Assembly: GCA_020466095.1 (NCBI GenBank)
Contig: CM035809.1
Coordinates: 9,093,307-9,157,306, forward strand
Source of the DNA: Chlorops oryzae
Taxonomy: Eukaryota; Arthropoda; Insecta; Diptera; Chloropidae
Direction: 5' to 3'
Length of the DNA stretch: 64,000 nucleotides
Below, one piece after another: positions 36,101 through 44,600 of the stretch (the first letter of the stretch is position 1; each line of letters starts with the position of its first letter). The position numbers and the translations under genes were made by a program. The notes below the pieces were generated by a model, which was not told where the DNA came from, made no database searches, and was given only the letters and a program-made list of their open reading frames with translations.

Positions 36101-36749
36101 ACTTAGGAGGTTTCTTTTACTTCTCTTTGCATTTCTTTTCTCGGTCGGCTTTGTGCATGCTTTCAGGCTTCAGACACACTTTCCACTTCCGTCTAATGGT
36201 AAAAGCAAAATATTCTACTCATAATGAATAAGAAAAAAGCAGCGAGAGTGAAGCTAAGGCATCCACACGACGAGAATACGCAAAACTGTCATACTGTTAT
36301 ACAAAGCGAACAAGATTTAAAACCGCATGAAGTAAAATAAAACACAGGATTTCTTGGAAATAATAATAAAAATGTTGTATGTCAATATTTGAAAAAAAAA
36401 AAAAAAAAAATAAAATAAAAATTAATGGACTCCAAAATTTTCCGTCATCATTTTAGTTTATCCTTCAATTTTCGTAATTAATTTCAGTACAGAAAACGCC
36501 CTCAATCAAGAACCATCCATCACCTTCATCAGCGAGGCCCGTTTTTTTTAAATTGAATCCTACTCTATGGAGAGTACTTACAGTTCTTTTGCTTTCCCCG
36601 CTGCCATTTGTGCTGCCTTTCAGGCCATTTGTTGTTGGCGTCTCTGTCGTTGGCGATGCGATTGATGTCTGCGACATCGAATCGACGCTTGGACTGCGTA
36701 CCGCCATGCTTCCTGCTCCTTCTTCGATAATCTCCAAATTGTCGTTCAT
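15012..36749 (-). CDS. smash: smallish (smash)/LMO7-like LIM scaffold gene, whole locus
   Basis: Minus-strand exons in order: 36749-36582, 34425-34219, 31961-31819, 31128-30981. Then either 28326-24451 (own stop) or 20529-19122, 18982-17632, 17564-17329 and 15199-15012. All joins are phase-consistent with GT-AG borders. The LIM form would be 1282 aa, with an LMO7/LIMCH1-type conserved region near the N-terminus, a Pro/Ser-rich middle, a coiled coil and a C-terminal LIM. In Drosophila, Smash is reported as an adherens-junction scaffold linked to Bazooka and Src42A. The C-terminal S-C-V here is a class I PDZ ligand and fits that role. Internal Tyr motifs ([26 protein letters not shown]) would suit tyrosine phosphorylation. 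The gene symbol rests on domain order and conserved segments, not on an alignment. Further 5' exons are likely. Confidence 0.82.
15613..15732. repeat. Perfect two-copy 60-bp tandem duplication
   Basis: AGAGAGATGGAGCTGAGGAA begins at 15613 and again at 15673. The full 60-bp units are identical, implying a recent duplication within a GA-rich intronic segment. The repeated Ser-rich frame on the minus strand is a by-product. Confidence 0.9.
16732..16860. mobile_element. piggyBac-type MITE, 129 bp
   Basis: TTAA at 16728-16731 and 16861-16864 flanks a 14-bp perfect TIR, CCCGGTAGCGCCTG. The CCC...GGG termini and TTAA target duplication are the hallmarks of piggyBac elements. A sub-terminal GGCGATG/CATCGCC pair is also inverted. 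There is no coding capacity. Inserted in a smash intron. Confidence 0.92.
17329..17564 (-). CDS. smash: smash exon: linker and first half of LIM
   Basis: The acceptor TTCCTCCGCAG and donor ATTAG|GTAAAATA bound it. It encodes a Gln/Thr-rich, low-complexity linker ([14 protein letters not shown]) and then [12 protein letters not shown], which supplies the first two LIM cysteines. It joins the next exon in phase 1. The intron therefore splits the LIM domain between the first Cys pair and the His ligand. Confidence 0.88.
17632..18982 (-). CDS. smash: smash exon: coiled-coil region
   Basis: It encodes about 450 residues. A strongly charged heptad-like stretch ([20 protein letters not shown], then [12 protein letters not shown]; about 18720-18560) predicts a coiled coil, as in the C-terminal half of LMO7-type proteins. 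The rest is Ala/Thr/Gln-rich with [10 protein letters not shown], a possible SH3 ligand. Acceptor CATTTCAG|GCGAGAG; donor AAGCG|GTAAGT. Confidence 0.88.
19122..20529 (-). CDS. smash: smash exon: acidic, Asn/His-rich region with Tyr motifs
   Basis: It begins [16 protein letters not shown] after GAAACAG and ends at ACAG|GTGAGT. It carries an acidic segment, long Asn/His/Gln tracts and tyrosine motifs [20 protein letters not shown] and PLYENI that resemble Src-family substrate or SH2-ligand sites. There is also a [10 protein letters not shown] proline run. The acceptor is phase 0, so it can follow either 30981 directly or an unseen phase-0 donor. Confidence 0.85.
20530..21128 (-). other. smash intron segment
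   Basis: GA/CA repeats (20600-20650) sit just 5' of the acceptor region. Nothing else is recognised. Confidence 0.5.
21129..21344. mobile_element. Long-TIR MITE, ~216 bp
   Basis: TCTGTTCACGTCCTGTACTG and GAGACTGCCCAAAACTGCCC on the left are mirrored by GGGCAGTTTTGGGTAGTCTC and AATACGGGAACAGGA on the right. Arms of about 85-90 bp extend through AAAACTGTTAC and AAATCTCTC to a short centre. No TSD could be fixed. Confidence 0.82.
21602..21770. mobile_element. Fold-back MITE with GTCCATTAATTACGTAA ends
   Basis: GGGGCTGTCCATTAATTACG and TTCACGTTCGCG on the left face CGCGAACGTGAAAACAGC and TTACGTAATTAATGGGC on the right. The outermost GGGGC is missing on the right. Similar termini are common among insect MITEs. 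Superfamily not assigned. Confidence 0.8.
21771..22794 (-). other. smash intron segment
   Basis: Contains a poly-A run of about 28 at 22641-22668. The plus frame at 21947-22186 shows no domain or splice support. Confidence 0.45.
22795..22997 (-). mobile_element. tRNA-derived SINE with (CCTAA)n tail, copy A
   Basis: Read on the minus strand, it starts CGGCCTCTGTGCCGTAGTTG, contains a B-box-like GGGTTCGACTCCC, then GTGTGTCAATTCATGGTGG, and ends in (CCTAA)n. It is flanked by an imperfect duplication, ATGCTTTTAT / ATGCTTTGAT (22785-22794 and 22998-23007). Copies B, C and D are at 32940, 60140 and 62546. Confidence 0.85.
23008..24450 (-). other. smash intron / 3' UTR of the early-stop form
   Basis: Just 3' of the 24451 stop this would be the 3' UTR of the transcript ending in the large exon. 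AATAAA-like hexamers are frequent and no cleavage site can be chosen. ACGTT-type short repeats occur near 23500. No other gene is supported. Confidence 0.5.
24451..28326 (-). CDS. smash: smash 3.9-kb alternative exon with its own stop
   Basis: The acceptor CTTTTTCTTGCAG precedes AGTGACAACCCC, phase 0, matching donor 30981. It encodes Ser/Pro-rich sequence with conserved-looking islands: [38 protein letters not shown] and [12 protein letters not shown], then coiled-coil-like [15 protein letters not shown], then PxxP-rich segments. The end reads [11 protein letters not shown] ... LESNSSQ and stops at 24451-24453. The frame changes twice, at about 26150-26210 and 24835-24855, both in CAG/CAA-rich sequence; the two shifts cancel. 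The total, 3876 nt, is an exact multiple of 3. Either this is an alternative terminal exon, or an internal donor links it to 20529. A full-length fusion would need such a donor, and I did not find a good one. Confidence 0.8.
28327..30980 (-). other. smash intron
   Basis: AT-rich. The block at about 30190-30520 is noticeably more GC-rich and less simple than its surroundings and could be a transposon remnant, but it is not recognised. Confidence 0.5.
30981..31128 (-). CDS. smash: smash exon: Ser/acidic segment
   Basis: The acceptor TTTCTTTTTCAG|AGGCGAAC joins phase 2 to the preceding exon, giving [19 protein letters not shown]. It then encodes [20 protein letters not shown] and ends at GTTACG|GTAAGT in phase 0. 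This donor can splice to 28326 or, skipping that exon, to 20529, both in frame. Confidence 0.9.
31129..31818 (-). other. smash intron
   Basis: Contains a (CTA)n run at 31218-31245. No further exon is seen. Confidence 0.55.
31819..31961 (-). CDS. smash: smash exon: LMO7/LIMCH1-type conserved core
   Basis: It encodes [31 protein letters not shown] and [13 protein letters not shown]. This strongly basic/acidic helical block matches the conserved region shared by LMO7, LIMCH1 and fly Smash (DUF4757-type, from memory). Acceptor TTTCTTTCTAG, donor GAGAG|GTAAGG. It is the segment that best supports the gene identity besides the LIM domain. Confidence 0.9.
32634..32938. mobile_element. CAGCCC-family MITE interrupted by a retroposon
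   Basis: It starts CAGCCCGATTCTAAATCAAT and keeps the core TTTTCTAAGCGTCAATTAAA. It resumes after the insert with CCTTTATATTCAC (compare CCCTTTATATTCCCA in copy 5680) and ends in a diverged GGAACTCCGGATTTATTTTC. The insert occupies 32749-32854. Confidence 0.78.
32749..32854 (+). mobile_element. 106-bp retroposon with 11-bp TSD and AAT-rich tail
   Basis: Perfect direct repeats ATTTCTTGAAG at 32738-32748 and 32855-32865 bound a unit starting TTTTAGGCCGATAGCCTCGG and ending in (AATAAT)n. TSD plus A-rich 3' tail indicate target-primed retroposition. The head could be tRNA-like but is too short to assign. Confidence 0.75.
32940..33117 (+). mobile_element. 5'-truncated SINE, copy B
   Basis: It contains GTGGGTTTGGCTCCCAGCTA (degenerate B box), CGGGCCCATTTGGTGCCTAA and GTGTGTCGTCCTTGGTGGCA, and ends in ACTAACCTAACCTAACCTAA. 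It matches copy D at 62546 over its length but lacks the A-box end. Confidence 0.82.
34219..34425 (-). CDS. smash: smash exon: Pro-rich and charged linker
   Basis: 69 codons, phase 0 at both ends (acceptor TTTATTTTCAG|TCCTTA; donor CAAAAC|GTAAGT). It encodes [28 protein letters not shown] and a helical [20 protein letters not shown], ending [13 protein letters not shown] could bind SH3 or WW domains. Confidence 0.9.
34426..36581 (-). other. smash intron
   Basis: Apart from the ACTGTTATA array it is unremarkable. The frames at 35661-35954 lack support. ACTGTTATAC appears once more near 36292. Confidence 0.5.
34500..35480. repeat. Degenerate tandem array of ACTGTTATA-containing units
   Basis: AACTGTTATA or a close form starts at about 34541, 34663, 34897, 35080, 35183, 35306 and 35402. 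The longer block GTTATACTNCCG..AATAATCAAAAT recurs at 34900, 35186 and 35405, and CAAAAACTAGCTCAATT at 35155 and 35378. Unit length is about 220-285 bp with two ACTGTTATA sites each. The array lies in the intron upstream of the Pro-rich smash exon. Confidence 0.8.
36582..36749 (-). CDS. smash: smash first recognised coding exon
   Basis: 56 codons from ATG at 36749: [33 protein letters not shown] and so on, ending GESKRT at donor AAGAACT|GTAAGT, phase 0. The frame stays open upstream to a TAG near 36828. A CAG at about 36801 could be an acceptor that reads ESRPQAREPATEQ into this exon, so the true start may be further 5'. An acceptor-like TTTATTTATTGCAG near 37350 (minus) marks another candidate upstream exon. 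Confidence 0.8.
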
Positions 36750-39093
36750 AACGGTGGTGGTTGTTTGCTCCGTTGCTGGCTCCCTCGCCTGAGGTCGACT
36801 TTCCTGATCGTGGTGGGTGGTGGTTCTGGTCTAAATTTTGTGCTCCCAACAAGGCCGTATTTCGTTCACATTCTGTGGGCATTTCACAAGGCGCCCTTCA
36901 CTTTTTGTCCAATATTTTTTTTCGTATATTTTTTAATTTTCCTCTGTCTCTTGCTGTGGCGTTCTTTTTCCTTTTGGCAAAGAAACTTCACTCATGCGCA
37001 CAATTAATCTCGCACAAACGCTCACGAGCCCCTTGCATGGATGCGCATGCGTGCGTATGTCAAGAATTCTTCATCGGCAGCGAATTCTTCGCAATGCCAC
37101 GAGACACGATCCACGAGCAGAGCCGAACTGCGAGCCCGAATAGGCGGCTGGCTTTGAGTGAATTTTCGGTCTTGCGCTTACCAATCGAACCGAATGCCTA
37201 ACATCGTTCGCCCACGCCGAAGATTGTCGTTGCTGTCGTTGTTGTTCTTGTCGTTGTGTCGTTGTTGTTGTTGTTGGGATGCATGCGGTGCGACGCGTGG
37301 CGATCCGGCGTATCAGTTTCGCGCTCAAGCGTGGCTCCAATTTCAGTATCTGCAATAAATAAAAATAATAAAAATAAAATACCAAAAAAAAAAATTCATT
37401 TGAAATTCAAATTAAATGGCAAAAGATATGATGGGGCATTGGGATATGGCTAGCGTGAGAGAGAAAGGGAGAGACTGATAGCGGAGGTTCAAATTTATTA
37501 AACGATTTACACGCTTCGATATTAATTGTGACATTGATATTTTAACACCGAAAGGTCCGGTCCAGAAGCGGAAGAACACGTTATTCGATGAGCTCACTAG
37601 AGCGAGTGGGAGTTTTATGGCGTTGCCACGTGTGGGAAAAAATTACAAAAATTTATGAATTCTACAAAACCCGTAAATATTTCAACCATTCCATCACCGG
37701 CCGTTCGGTCAGTGTAAGAAACAATTTCGATTTTACCTTAAAAGTGTTTTGAGGTCAAGAGCTAAATCCTCGAGTCAATACTTCACCTGGTCAACAATCA
37801 CCACAGACCCGTCTTCTACGACGACGACGACGAGACGATGATGGCAATGAGGACGACGGTGAAGGCGATGACGACAAGGAGAATGCCAAACGTGTTTGGT
37901 CGCTTTGCGCTAATGGATCCTCAAGTGAAATCACTAATCGAGCTTCTGATGGACTACCGAGTTCCTCATGGAGTTCTACACTTCACTGCGAACATTTAAA
38001 CAATTGACAAACTTCTTCGCTCCGCAATACCCTCCCTAAACACAAAAAAAAAAAAAAAAAAAAAAAACTCATCTTCGGTTGTAATTGCCTTTAATAATTC
38101 AAAGGCATTTCCTTGTCACTGTAGTTGAGAGAGCCTAAGCGGGGCAATTGAGGAGATTGCAGTGAAATTTATGCCGCCACTTAAAAGCACATTCAAAGCA
38201 TATCTCTGGTCGCTTCGCTAGTTGGATGGATATATAGATAAATGGATGGATGGATCGTGGCCAGCGAATAAAAAAAAAAGGCAACTTGAACCTACATATT
38301 GTTGAGGTCAATCTTATTAAGGCGCCCCCCTCCCAATGCTTCCCTGTGCTCGCCGTTTGCTCTATATACCATACACATATTCATCAATTAAGTCGCTTCG
38401 AATTGAATCCAAGAAGACAAAGCATAGCAGCAGAGGTCTATCTGTCTGTCTGTGGTCTCTTCAGAGCTTTTCTTTCAGGAATTTCGAATGGGCTTTTGTA
38501 GAGAAAAAATACCGCCTGCTGCAGACGAATTGTGAAATGGGTTCAACCGAAAGCCAGGGGGAATAATTATTCCAAAAAGAAAAATGAGTCTCCAACGCTG
38601 TCGCTAATCTTGCAGTTGACATTCTCACTCCCCAGAGTCGTCTGGTCTCATAAATTGATGTCGGGGCACAGTGAACAGGGCACAAGACGCAACTAATTGC
38701 CTCCAGAAAAGCCAAAGCGTGGCGATAAAGCTGTGAAAAGTCAATGCATGACAATGGCGAGTGTTTTTCTTTTCTTTTCTTCTTTTCTTTTATTTTTCTT
38801 TTATTTTTGTTCGGCAATTATAACTGTAAGCGACACTTGACCTTACGAATGCACTGGCCTCTTGTGCGCCTCATTGCGGGCCAAAAACGTTAAAGCACGC
38901 AGAGAATCGACATTCAGCCGTTTCGTATGCAAATATTCAACCAGATGGAAAAAAGAAAATATAGTCCCCGTTTGGAAAATTCAATGAAAATCACGAAAAT
39001 ATCTGCTCTTAAATTGTTTCAACTGTCAGTCTTTTGTTGTTTTTTTTTTTGTTTCAACTGAGGAGGCCAGTCGGAATCGCGTTTGGTTATGTA
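36750..39093. other. 5' flank or first introns of smash
   Basis: Contains a possible minus-strand exon around 37350-37200 (TEIGATLERETDTPDRHASH in one frame) that I cannot confirm. Also present are (CAA/GTT)n at 37230-37277, (GAC)n at 37825-37835 and a poly-A of about 24 at 38043-38066. No core promoter is identifiable. Confidence 0.45.
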
Positions 39094-39229
39094 CCGTGTG
39101 CTCTCTGATTGCGGAACACTTTTTGGGAATGCTCTAGTATTCCTGTTTCTCCAATTGTTTCCTCTTAAGCGCACGTATTTGTCGGTCCCGTAGGTGTCCG
39201 CTTAAAAGAGAGTTGGTGGTGGTACACTG
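39094..39229. mobile_element. pogo/Tigger-type MITE, 136 bp
   Basis: CCGTGTGCTCTCTGATTGCG after TA (39092-39093) and the inverted end GTGTCCGCTTAAAAGAGAG, then GGTACACTG, before TA (39230-39231). Shared GGTCCCGTAGGT with copies 9132 and 11724. Confidence 0.82.
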
Positions 39230-39608
39230 TATGTCATAATCATGTTTCTCAAGGCATTGAGGAGACAACGACTATCCGGAAACAATTTCTTATAAGAATA
39301 GTAATCTATCCTGAATACTTTGAAGACAAAATTGAATAAATAGATCCATTGGAAATAATGGATTTCACAAGACAAGGTTTGGAGATCTTTCGAAATCACA
39401 AAAAAAAAACCCCGAGAAAATAGTTAGGGTATATCATTTACCTTCCCTTTAAACCCTTACCGCAGTAGTATTCTGTATTCGAACCCGACTGGAGATATTT
39501 GCATAGATGACTCAGCTCTTTCGAGTGGGGATTCCCGGCTTTGAAAGGAGTACCGAATTGGATAACTATTCTCGTCTCAATTTTGTTTTCTGACAAAGGG
39601 TTTCCGCA

Positions 39609-40078
39609 AGAAGCTCTGGCCCGCCTTCAACAAAAACTACACTGACTATATTCTTACACTCTTTCGTACAGAATGTAGATCTATTTCAGGTATTATAACC
39701 GGTCACAGTCTTCTACGCGCTCATGCCCTTAAGCTGAATCTGGCAGACTCCGACGAGTGTAGAAGATGTTCTGAACCTGGGGAACGAGAAACAGTCGAGC
39801 ACATCTTTTGCTACTGCCCAGCTTTTGCCAGAACGAGACTTGAACTGTTTGGGGAACCCTGGCTCGTCGACTCAGAGTGTATGACGGAGTGTAACCTGTC
39901 TACTCTCCCTAATTTCGCGAAGAGGACTGGCATGTTGCGGTAATCATGCCGTCAAAACCTTTACTTAACGACACCCGGTTTAAAAATATACACTGGCATG
40001 GCTACGGAACCGTTGGTTCTATGTTTGGTCTCATTGACCATGCAATTCAACCTAACCTAACCTAACCTAACCTAACCT
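39609..40078 (+). mobile_element. 5'-truncated non-LTR retrotransposon (LINE)
   Basis: Bounded by a perfect 12-bp target duplication, AAGGGTTTCCGC (39597-39608 and 40079-40090). It begins in-frame RKKLWPAFNKNYTDY, continues GIITGHSLLRAHALK, ECRRCSEPGERETVEHIFCY, CPAFARTRLELFG and stops near 39942. This is the TGH and C-x2-C...H...C end of ORF2 found in I/R1/LOA/Jockey-type elements. The 3' UTR ends in (CCTAA)n. The intact frame and perfect TSD indicate a recent insertion. Clade is not resolved. Confidence 0.9.
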
Positions 40079-40090
40079 AAGGGTTTCCGC

Positions 40091-41560
40091 CTACGGAAAG
40101 GGGCCACCTCAACACTTTTGCCAGTTTTGAAAAGTTTTGCCAGTCCATGGAAAATCTTGAGACAAACCCAACATTCCCTTAAATTTGATTTTGAAAACTC
40201 TTAATAACCAAAACATGGTCCCAAAAATATTCCCCAAAGATTTTTCTTTTTAATACGACTCCCCTTAAGACCAAAAATTTTCCTTAATTTAGGGGTGACT
40301 CATCTAAACCGGCAAAAGTGCTCCATCCGCCTAGGTTAGGGAGTGATGATATTTTTTTTTTGGTCAATCTCTTGTGGGTTGCGGGGTTCTGGGACTGTTT
40401 CCTTCTCGAGACCCTTTATTCTCTCAAGAGGTCTGCTTGAACTCTTGAATCGAACGGAATCTGAAAACATGGCCTGGTTTAAACATCATAAGACTTATAG
40501 AGATGCTGTAGCAAAATCTACCGAATTCAACAACAACAACAAAACGAACACAACAAAAAAACACAACAAACAAAAAACAAAACAAAACCACAACAACAAC
40601 CAAATTAATTATAGTAATCAAAAAGAGAAACAGAACACCACTAAAGCGACTTCAAAACAAGAAAGTAACCACAATTCGAAGCTGACAAATTTAATTATAA
40701 TTACATTTGCTACCGCTATGCTGCGCGCTCTCACTCTCTGCCGCATCCCCTCCCCCCGGGAGGATGCAGTGCTGCCACCTTTCATTTCTCATTGAGCTTA
40801 AAACAATGAGCATCGAAAGGAAAAGAAAATGGAAATGGAAATGAAAATGAAAATTCCAAAAGGAAAGAGGCAAATTCGTTTAACAAAGCGCGACGGAGTT
40901 GAGTTGCCCACGTTCCACGTCCCAACATCCCACTCGCCATTCACCACTTTGGAATCGCACTCTTCATCTACTTATGTACCTTCGAAAAGACCGCGATGAC
41001 TTTGGCTTTGACGTTTGCTTGCATTTGTCGCTGTTGTACAGTTTGTTATACCATTAAAGCCGAATCGTGCCAAAGCGACATCTGGCGATGAAGCGTGGTA
41101 TATTTAAGCGACCGTAAATGAGGCTCGCCTCGTCGGAATCACGTTCGAATCGCCGGACTTGTATGCCTCTAAGCCTGATGGACAGCTAGACTGATAGGCT
41201 GATGGACTGACAGGCATTTAAGTCCGAGAAAAAAAAAGTGAGAAAGTTACAAATCAAACACAACAACAAGCGCCGCAACAAAAACATTTATAGTAGCGAC
41301 GAAAAGTTATCATAAAAATGACAATAGAAGCAAAACAAAAGAAAAACAAAAAAAAAAAAAAAAGACCAATAAAAAAGCGAGCTGCATGAAAATTTCAAAT
41401 TTTCTTTTGTTTTTGTGTGAGCGAGGCTTTTGTTTTTTCTTGTATTTTTTTGTCCAAGAAAGTCACAGATTATTTTCTTTCGTGGGGGTTTTTTTTTGGT
41501 AGTTGCTTTCATTTTTGTTGGCGTCATTATTTAAGCCCATAATGACTTTTGTTTACATAA
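40091..41560. other. Non-genic stretch
   Basis: No gene supported. Contains an AAC/AAAC-rich plus-strand frame (40530-40620), which is simple sequence, and short poly-A and poly-T runs. Confidence 0.5.
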
Positions 41561-42170
41561 AATAAAATAATAAAAAAAACTTTTAAAAAATATAAAAACA
41601 ATACAAAAAAATTTAAATATTAAAAAAAATACTTATATAAAAAATAAAAAAAAAAAATTTTTAATAATTAAAAAATAAATATAAAATAAAAAATAATAAA
41701 AAAATAATAAATTATAAAAAAATAAAAAATAAAAAAATAAAAATAAAATATAAAAATAAAATAAATAAAAAAATTTAAATAAAAATACAAATTTGTAAAA
41801 AAAAATTAAAAAAACATTTTTTAAAATAAAGGTTTAGTAGGTATGAAGTGGCTGCCACTTAGGCCGTTAATCGGCCCATTGGATACCAATGTGAGTGTTT
41901 TGTTTGTCTTTTTTTTATGTAGTGTGCCCCTAACATGCGATTTTTGAAAAAACAGTGCTAGGCTTGGAACATTACACTTCGTTTCGCCTGTGCCGGGAAT
42001 CGAACCTCGGACCCTGGGATCAAGAGCATAGCACTCATCCCCTACGCTATCCCAGAGTCACTTTTTTAAATAAAAAAAATTAAAAAAGTAAAATAAAAAA
42101 AAATTAAAAAAATAAAATAAAATAAATAAAATAAAGCAAGTACAAAAATATTTAAAAAAAAAACTTGACA
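41561..42170. repeat. A-rich AAATA/AAAT array
   Basis: Low-complexity A with sparse T, split by a tRNA-derived SINE at 41828-42060. The A-rich sequence resumes on the other side, so the SINE probably inserted into the array or seeded part of it. Confidence 0.85.
41828..42060 (-). mobile_element. Second tRNA-derived SINE family
   Basis: On the minus strand it starts GTGACTCTGGGATAGCGTAG, with A box TAGCGTAGGGG and a perfect B box GGTTCGATTCC about 40 nt later (GTCCGAGGTTCGATTCCCGG). It ends near ACCAATGGGCCGATTAACGG and TAAGTGGCAGCCACTTC. The internal promoter pair is intact in sequence, but the head does not fold as a canonical tRNA by eye. It lacks the (CCTAA)n tail of the other family. Confidence 0.8.
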
Positions 42171-42597
42171 GGAAAGTTGACCCCGCTCGACCTTTCACTA
42201 GATGTTATAATGGCCGACTTTGGAAATTTGATATTAATTTTAAATAAAAAGTAGAAAGATACAAATTCTAAAATCTATCTTTGAGATACATAGATAATCC
42301 TTTGTGATCTTCTTTTTAACGCCGCTCAAAGAATTCACTGTTATGACTTTTTCGCTTGACCGCAACACGATGCATCATGTTTCTAGGAATCGCACTTCCG
42401 CAACATGTGTCTCAACAATTTAGAATGCTGCCCACTGTCTCAAAGAGGAATCCAATTAAGAGATCTAAAGCATATTCGACCGATTCAATAAAGCCACACG
42501 CATGTCTTGAGGCCATTCTTTTTGTATTTATCCCTTCCGCAATGGCGGCGAGGCGCCATTATGATTAGATACACTCGCCGCTAAGCAGAAAAAGTCA

Positions 42598-42649
<52 letters not shown>

Positions 42650-43965
42650 CATACACATACACAATGAAGAGAATTGTTCTAGCGACAAGAATTTCCTTTC
42701 ATTCATTCTCATGCCAATGAAAGAGATAAAAATAAATAAATGAAGCGAATTCCTTCGTGCCGCATAGATCAAGTGGGAGCAACTCCACGTCCGCGCCTCA
42801 TCATCATCACCATCATTATCATCATCACCACGATCACCGTGCATCAGCATCAATGGCAATTATTTATCGCATCGAGTGTCAGTGGAGTTGGACAAAAGGC
42901 TGTGACTGTGACTATGACTGTATCCGTTACGGATTCATTCTCATTCTGATTGGATTAGCGCTTTTCGCTTTGATTAACGACGCTTCAGATGATGTTGATT
43001 ATCGTTGGCAGCACTAAATTTGCTAAATTCGTTTAAATCATTTTCGGATCGACGGAAAAACTAAACGAGTTTCTGCTTCTCTCCGATGTAAACTTGAATG
43101 AGGGAACCGATCGGAAGATACAGACAGAGAGAGGGAGAGAGAGAGAGAGGCGAGGGAGAGAAAGAAATTCCGCTTTAAGTTGCTCATAACTCTTCATTTC
43201 TCTGTCGTTTTCCATCCATTTAATTCATAAATCAAGTGAGACCTACTTGTGGAGTCGTCCGGTAGTCCCAGTCAGCTGTGGATTTGTAGTCAAAGGATTG
43301 GCAGTTCTAGGGCAGTCAAGGAAAATTGAAAATTATTACCTTCGCGCAGGCGCAAATGCCGCAAGCAAATTGAAAGTTTGTTTTAAAGAAATTCGAATTC
43401 AAGAGCTACAGATTCTTTGTTTCTCCTTAATCATAATTGTAGTTTGAAGGTTGGAGGCGGAGTGTTAAGCATTTCATATCAAATATACCCAGATTCAGTA
43501 GGGTATATTAGTTCTGTGCGGATCTTGTAACAGCTAGAATCAAATTCCGCAGGAATAGATTAGGGATGGGCCGATACTTGGAAACATCGATATATTTTAA
43601 ACATCGTCATGAGACTTTTGAGCAATTTTTTTTTCATTTCGATATATCGAAAATCGATACTAAAAATTCAATATCGAAAAATGATAGTTTTAAGCGATCG
43701 CGTTTGAGGGAAAAAGAGGCGTTTGTTTGATGTGAAGTGGGCATCAAAACCGCCGTTGATATCATAATTTCCTCATTAAGTTAATTTTTTTTATTTATTA
43801 AAATCTTTTCTGAAGCTACTTTGTTTTAAAAAAAATAAACCGTTTAATCAACAACCTAATAATACAATATTCTTATAAGAATATGGAATAGGAAATTGAT
43901 GGTGTATCTATATAAGTAATCGATATTGGTAATTTGGATCAGGATCGAAAGCCGAGTCGACTTAA
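42171..43965. other. Non-genic stretch with microsatellites
   Basis: (AC)n of about 23 repeats at 42601-42646, CAT/CAC-type repeats at 42800-42835, GA repeats at 43120-43160, and a TATCGATA-rich patch at 43570-43690. No exon supported. Confidence 0.5.
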
Positions 43966-43969
43966 ACAT

Positions 43970-44600
43970 GTCCGTCCATCCTTCCTTCCGCTCGTCCGTT
44001 CATCCATCCGTCCTTCCATCCGTCCTTCCATCCGTCCTTCCATCCGTCCTTCCATCCGTCCTTCCATCCGTCTTCCATCCGTCTTCCATCCGTCTTTCCA
44101 TCCGTCCTTCCATCCGTCCTTCCATCCGTCCTTCCATCCGTCCTTCCATCCGTCCTTCCATCCGTCCTTCCATCCGTCCTTCCATCCGTCCTTCCATCCG
44201 TCCTTCCATCCGTCCTTCCATCCGTCCTTCCATCCGTCCTTCCATCCGTCCTTCCATCCGTCCTTCCATCCGTCCTTCCATCCGTCCTTCCATCCGTCCT
44301 TCCATCCGTCCTTCCATCCGTCCTTCCATCCGTCCTTCCATCCGTCTTTCCATCCGTCCTTCCATCCGTCCTTCCATCCGTCCTTCCATCCGTCCTTCCA
44401 TCCGTCCTTCCATCCGTCCTTCCATCCGTCCCATGTCTTAATCCGTCCTTCCATCCGTCCTTCCATCCGTCCTTCCATCCGTCCTTCCATCCGTCCTTCC
44501 ATCCGTCCTTCCATCCGTCCTTCCATTCGTCCTTCCATCCGTCCTACCATCCGTCCTTCCATCCGTCCTTCCTTCCGTCCGTCTGTCCGTCCGTCAATCC
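43970..44600. repeat. 12-bp minisatellite CCGTCCTTCCAT
   Basis: About 50 head-to-tail copies, nearly perfect, with occasional CTTTCCAT or CTACCAT variants, one 11-bp break near 44070-44090 and one disrupted unit at 44430-44442 (CCCATGTCTTAAT). The 12-bp period leaves several frames open on both strands (HPSF, SIRP, KDGW and EGRM repeats), none with start, splice or codon evidence of use. Confidence 0.95.

Noticed and set aside
40045..40080. Interstitial telomere tract (CCTAA)n
   Set aside because: It is short and sits at the 3' end of a LINE with a TSD, so it is a retrotransposon tail, not a telomere.
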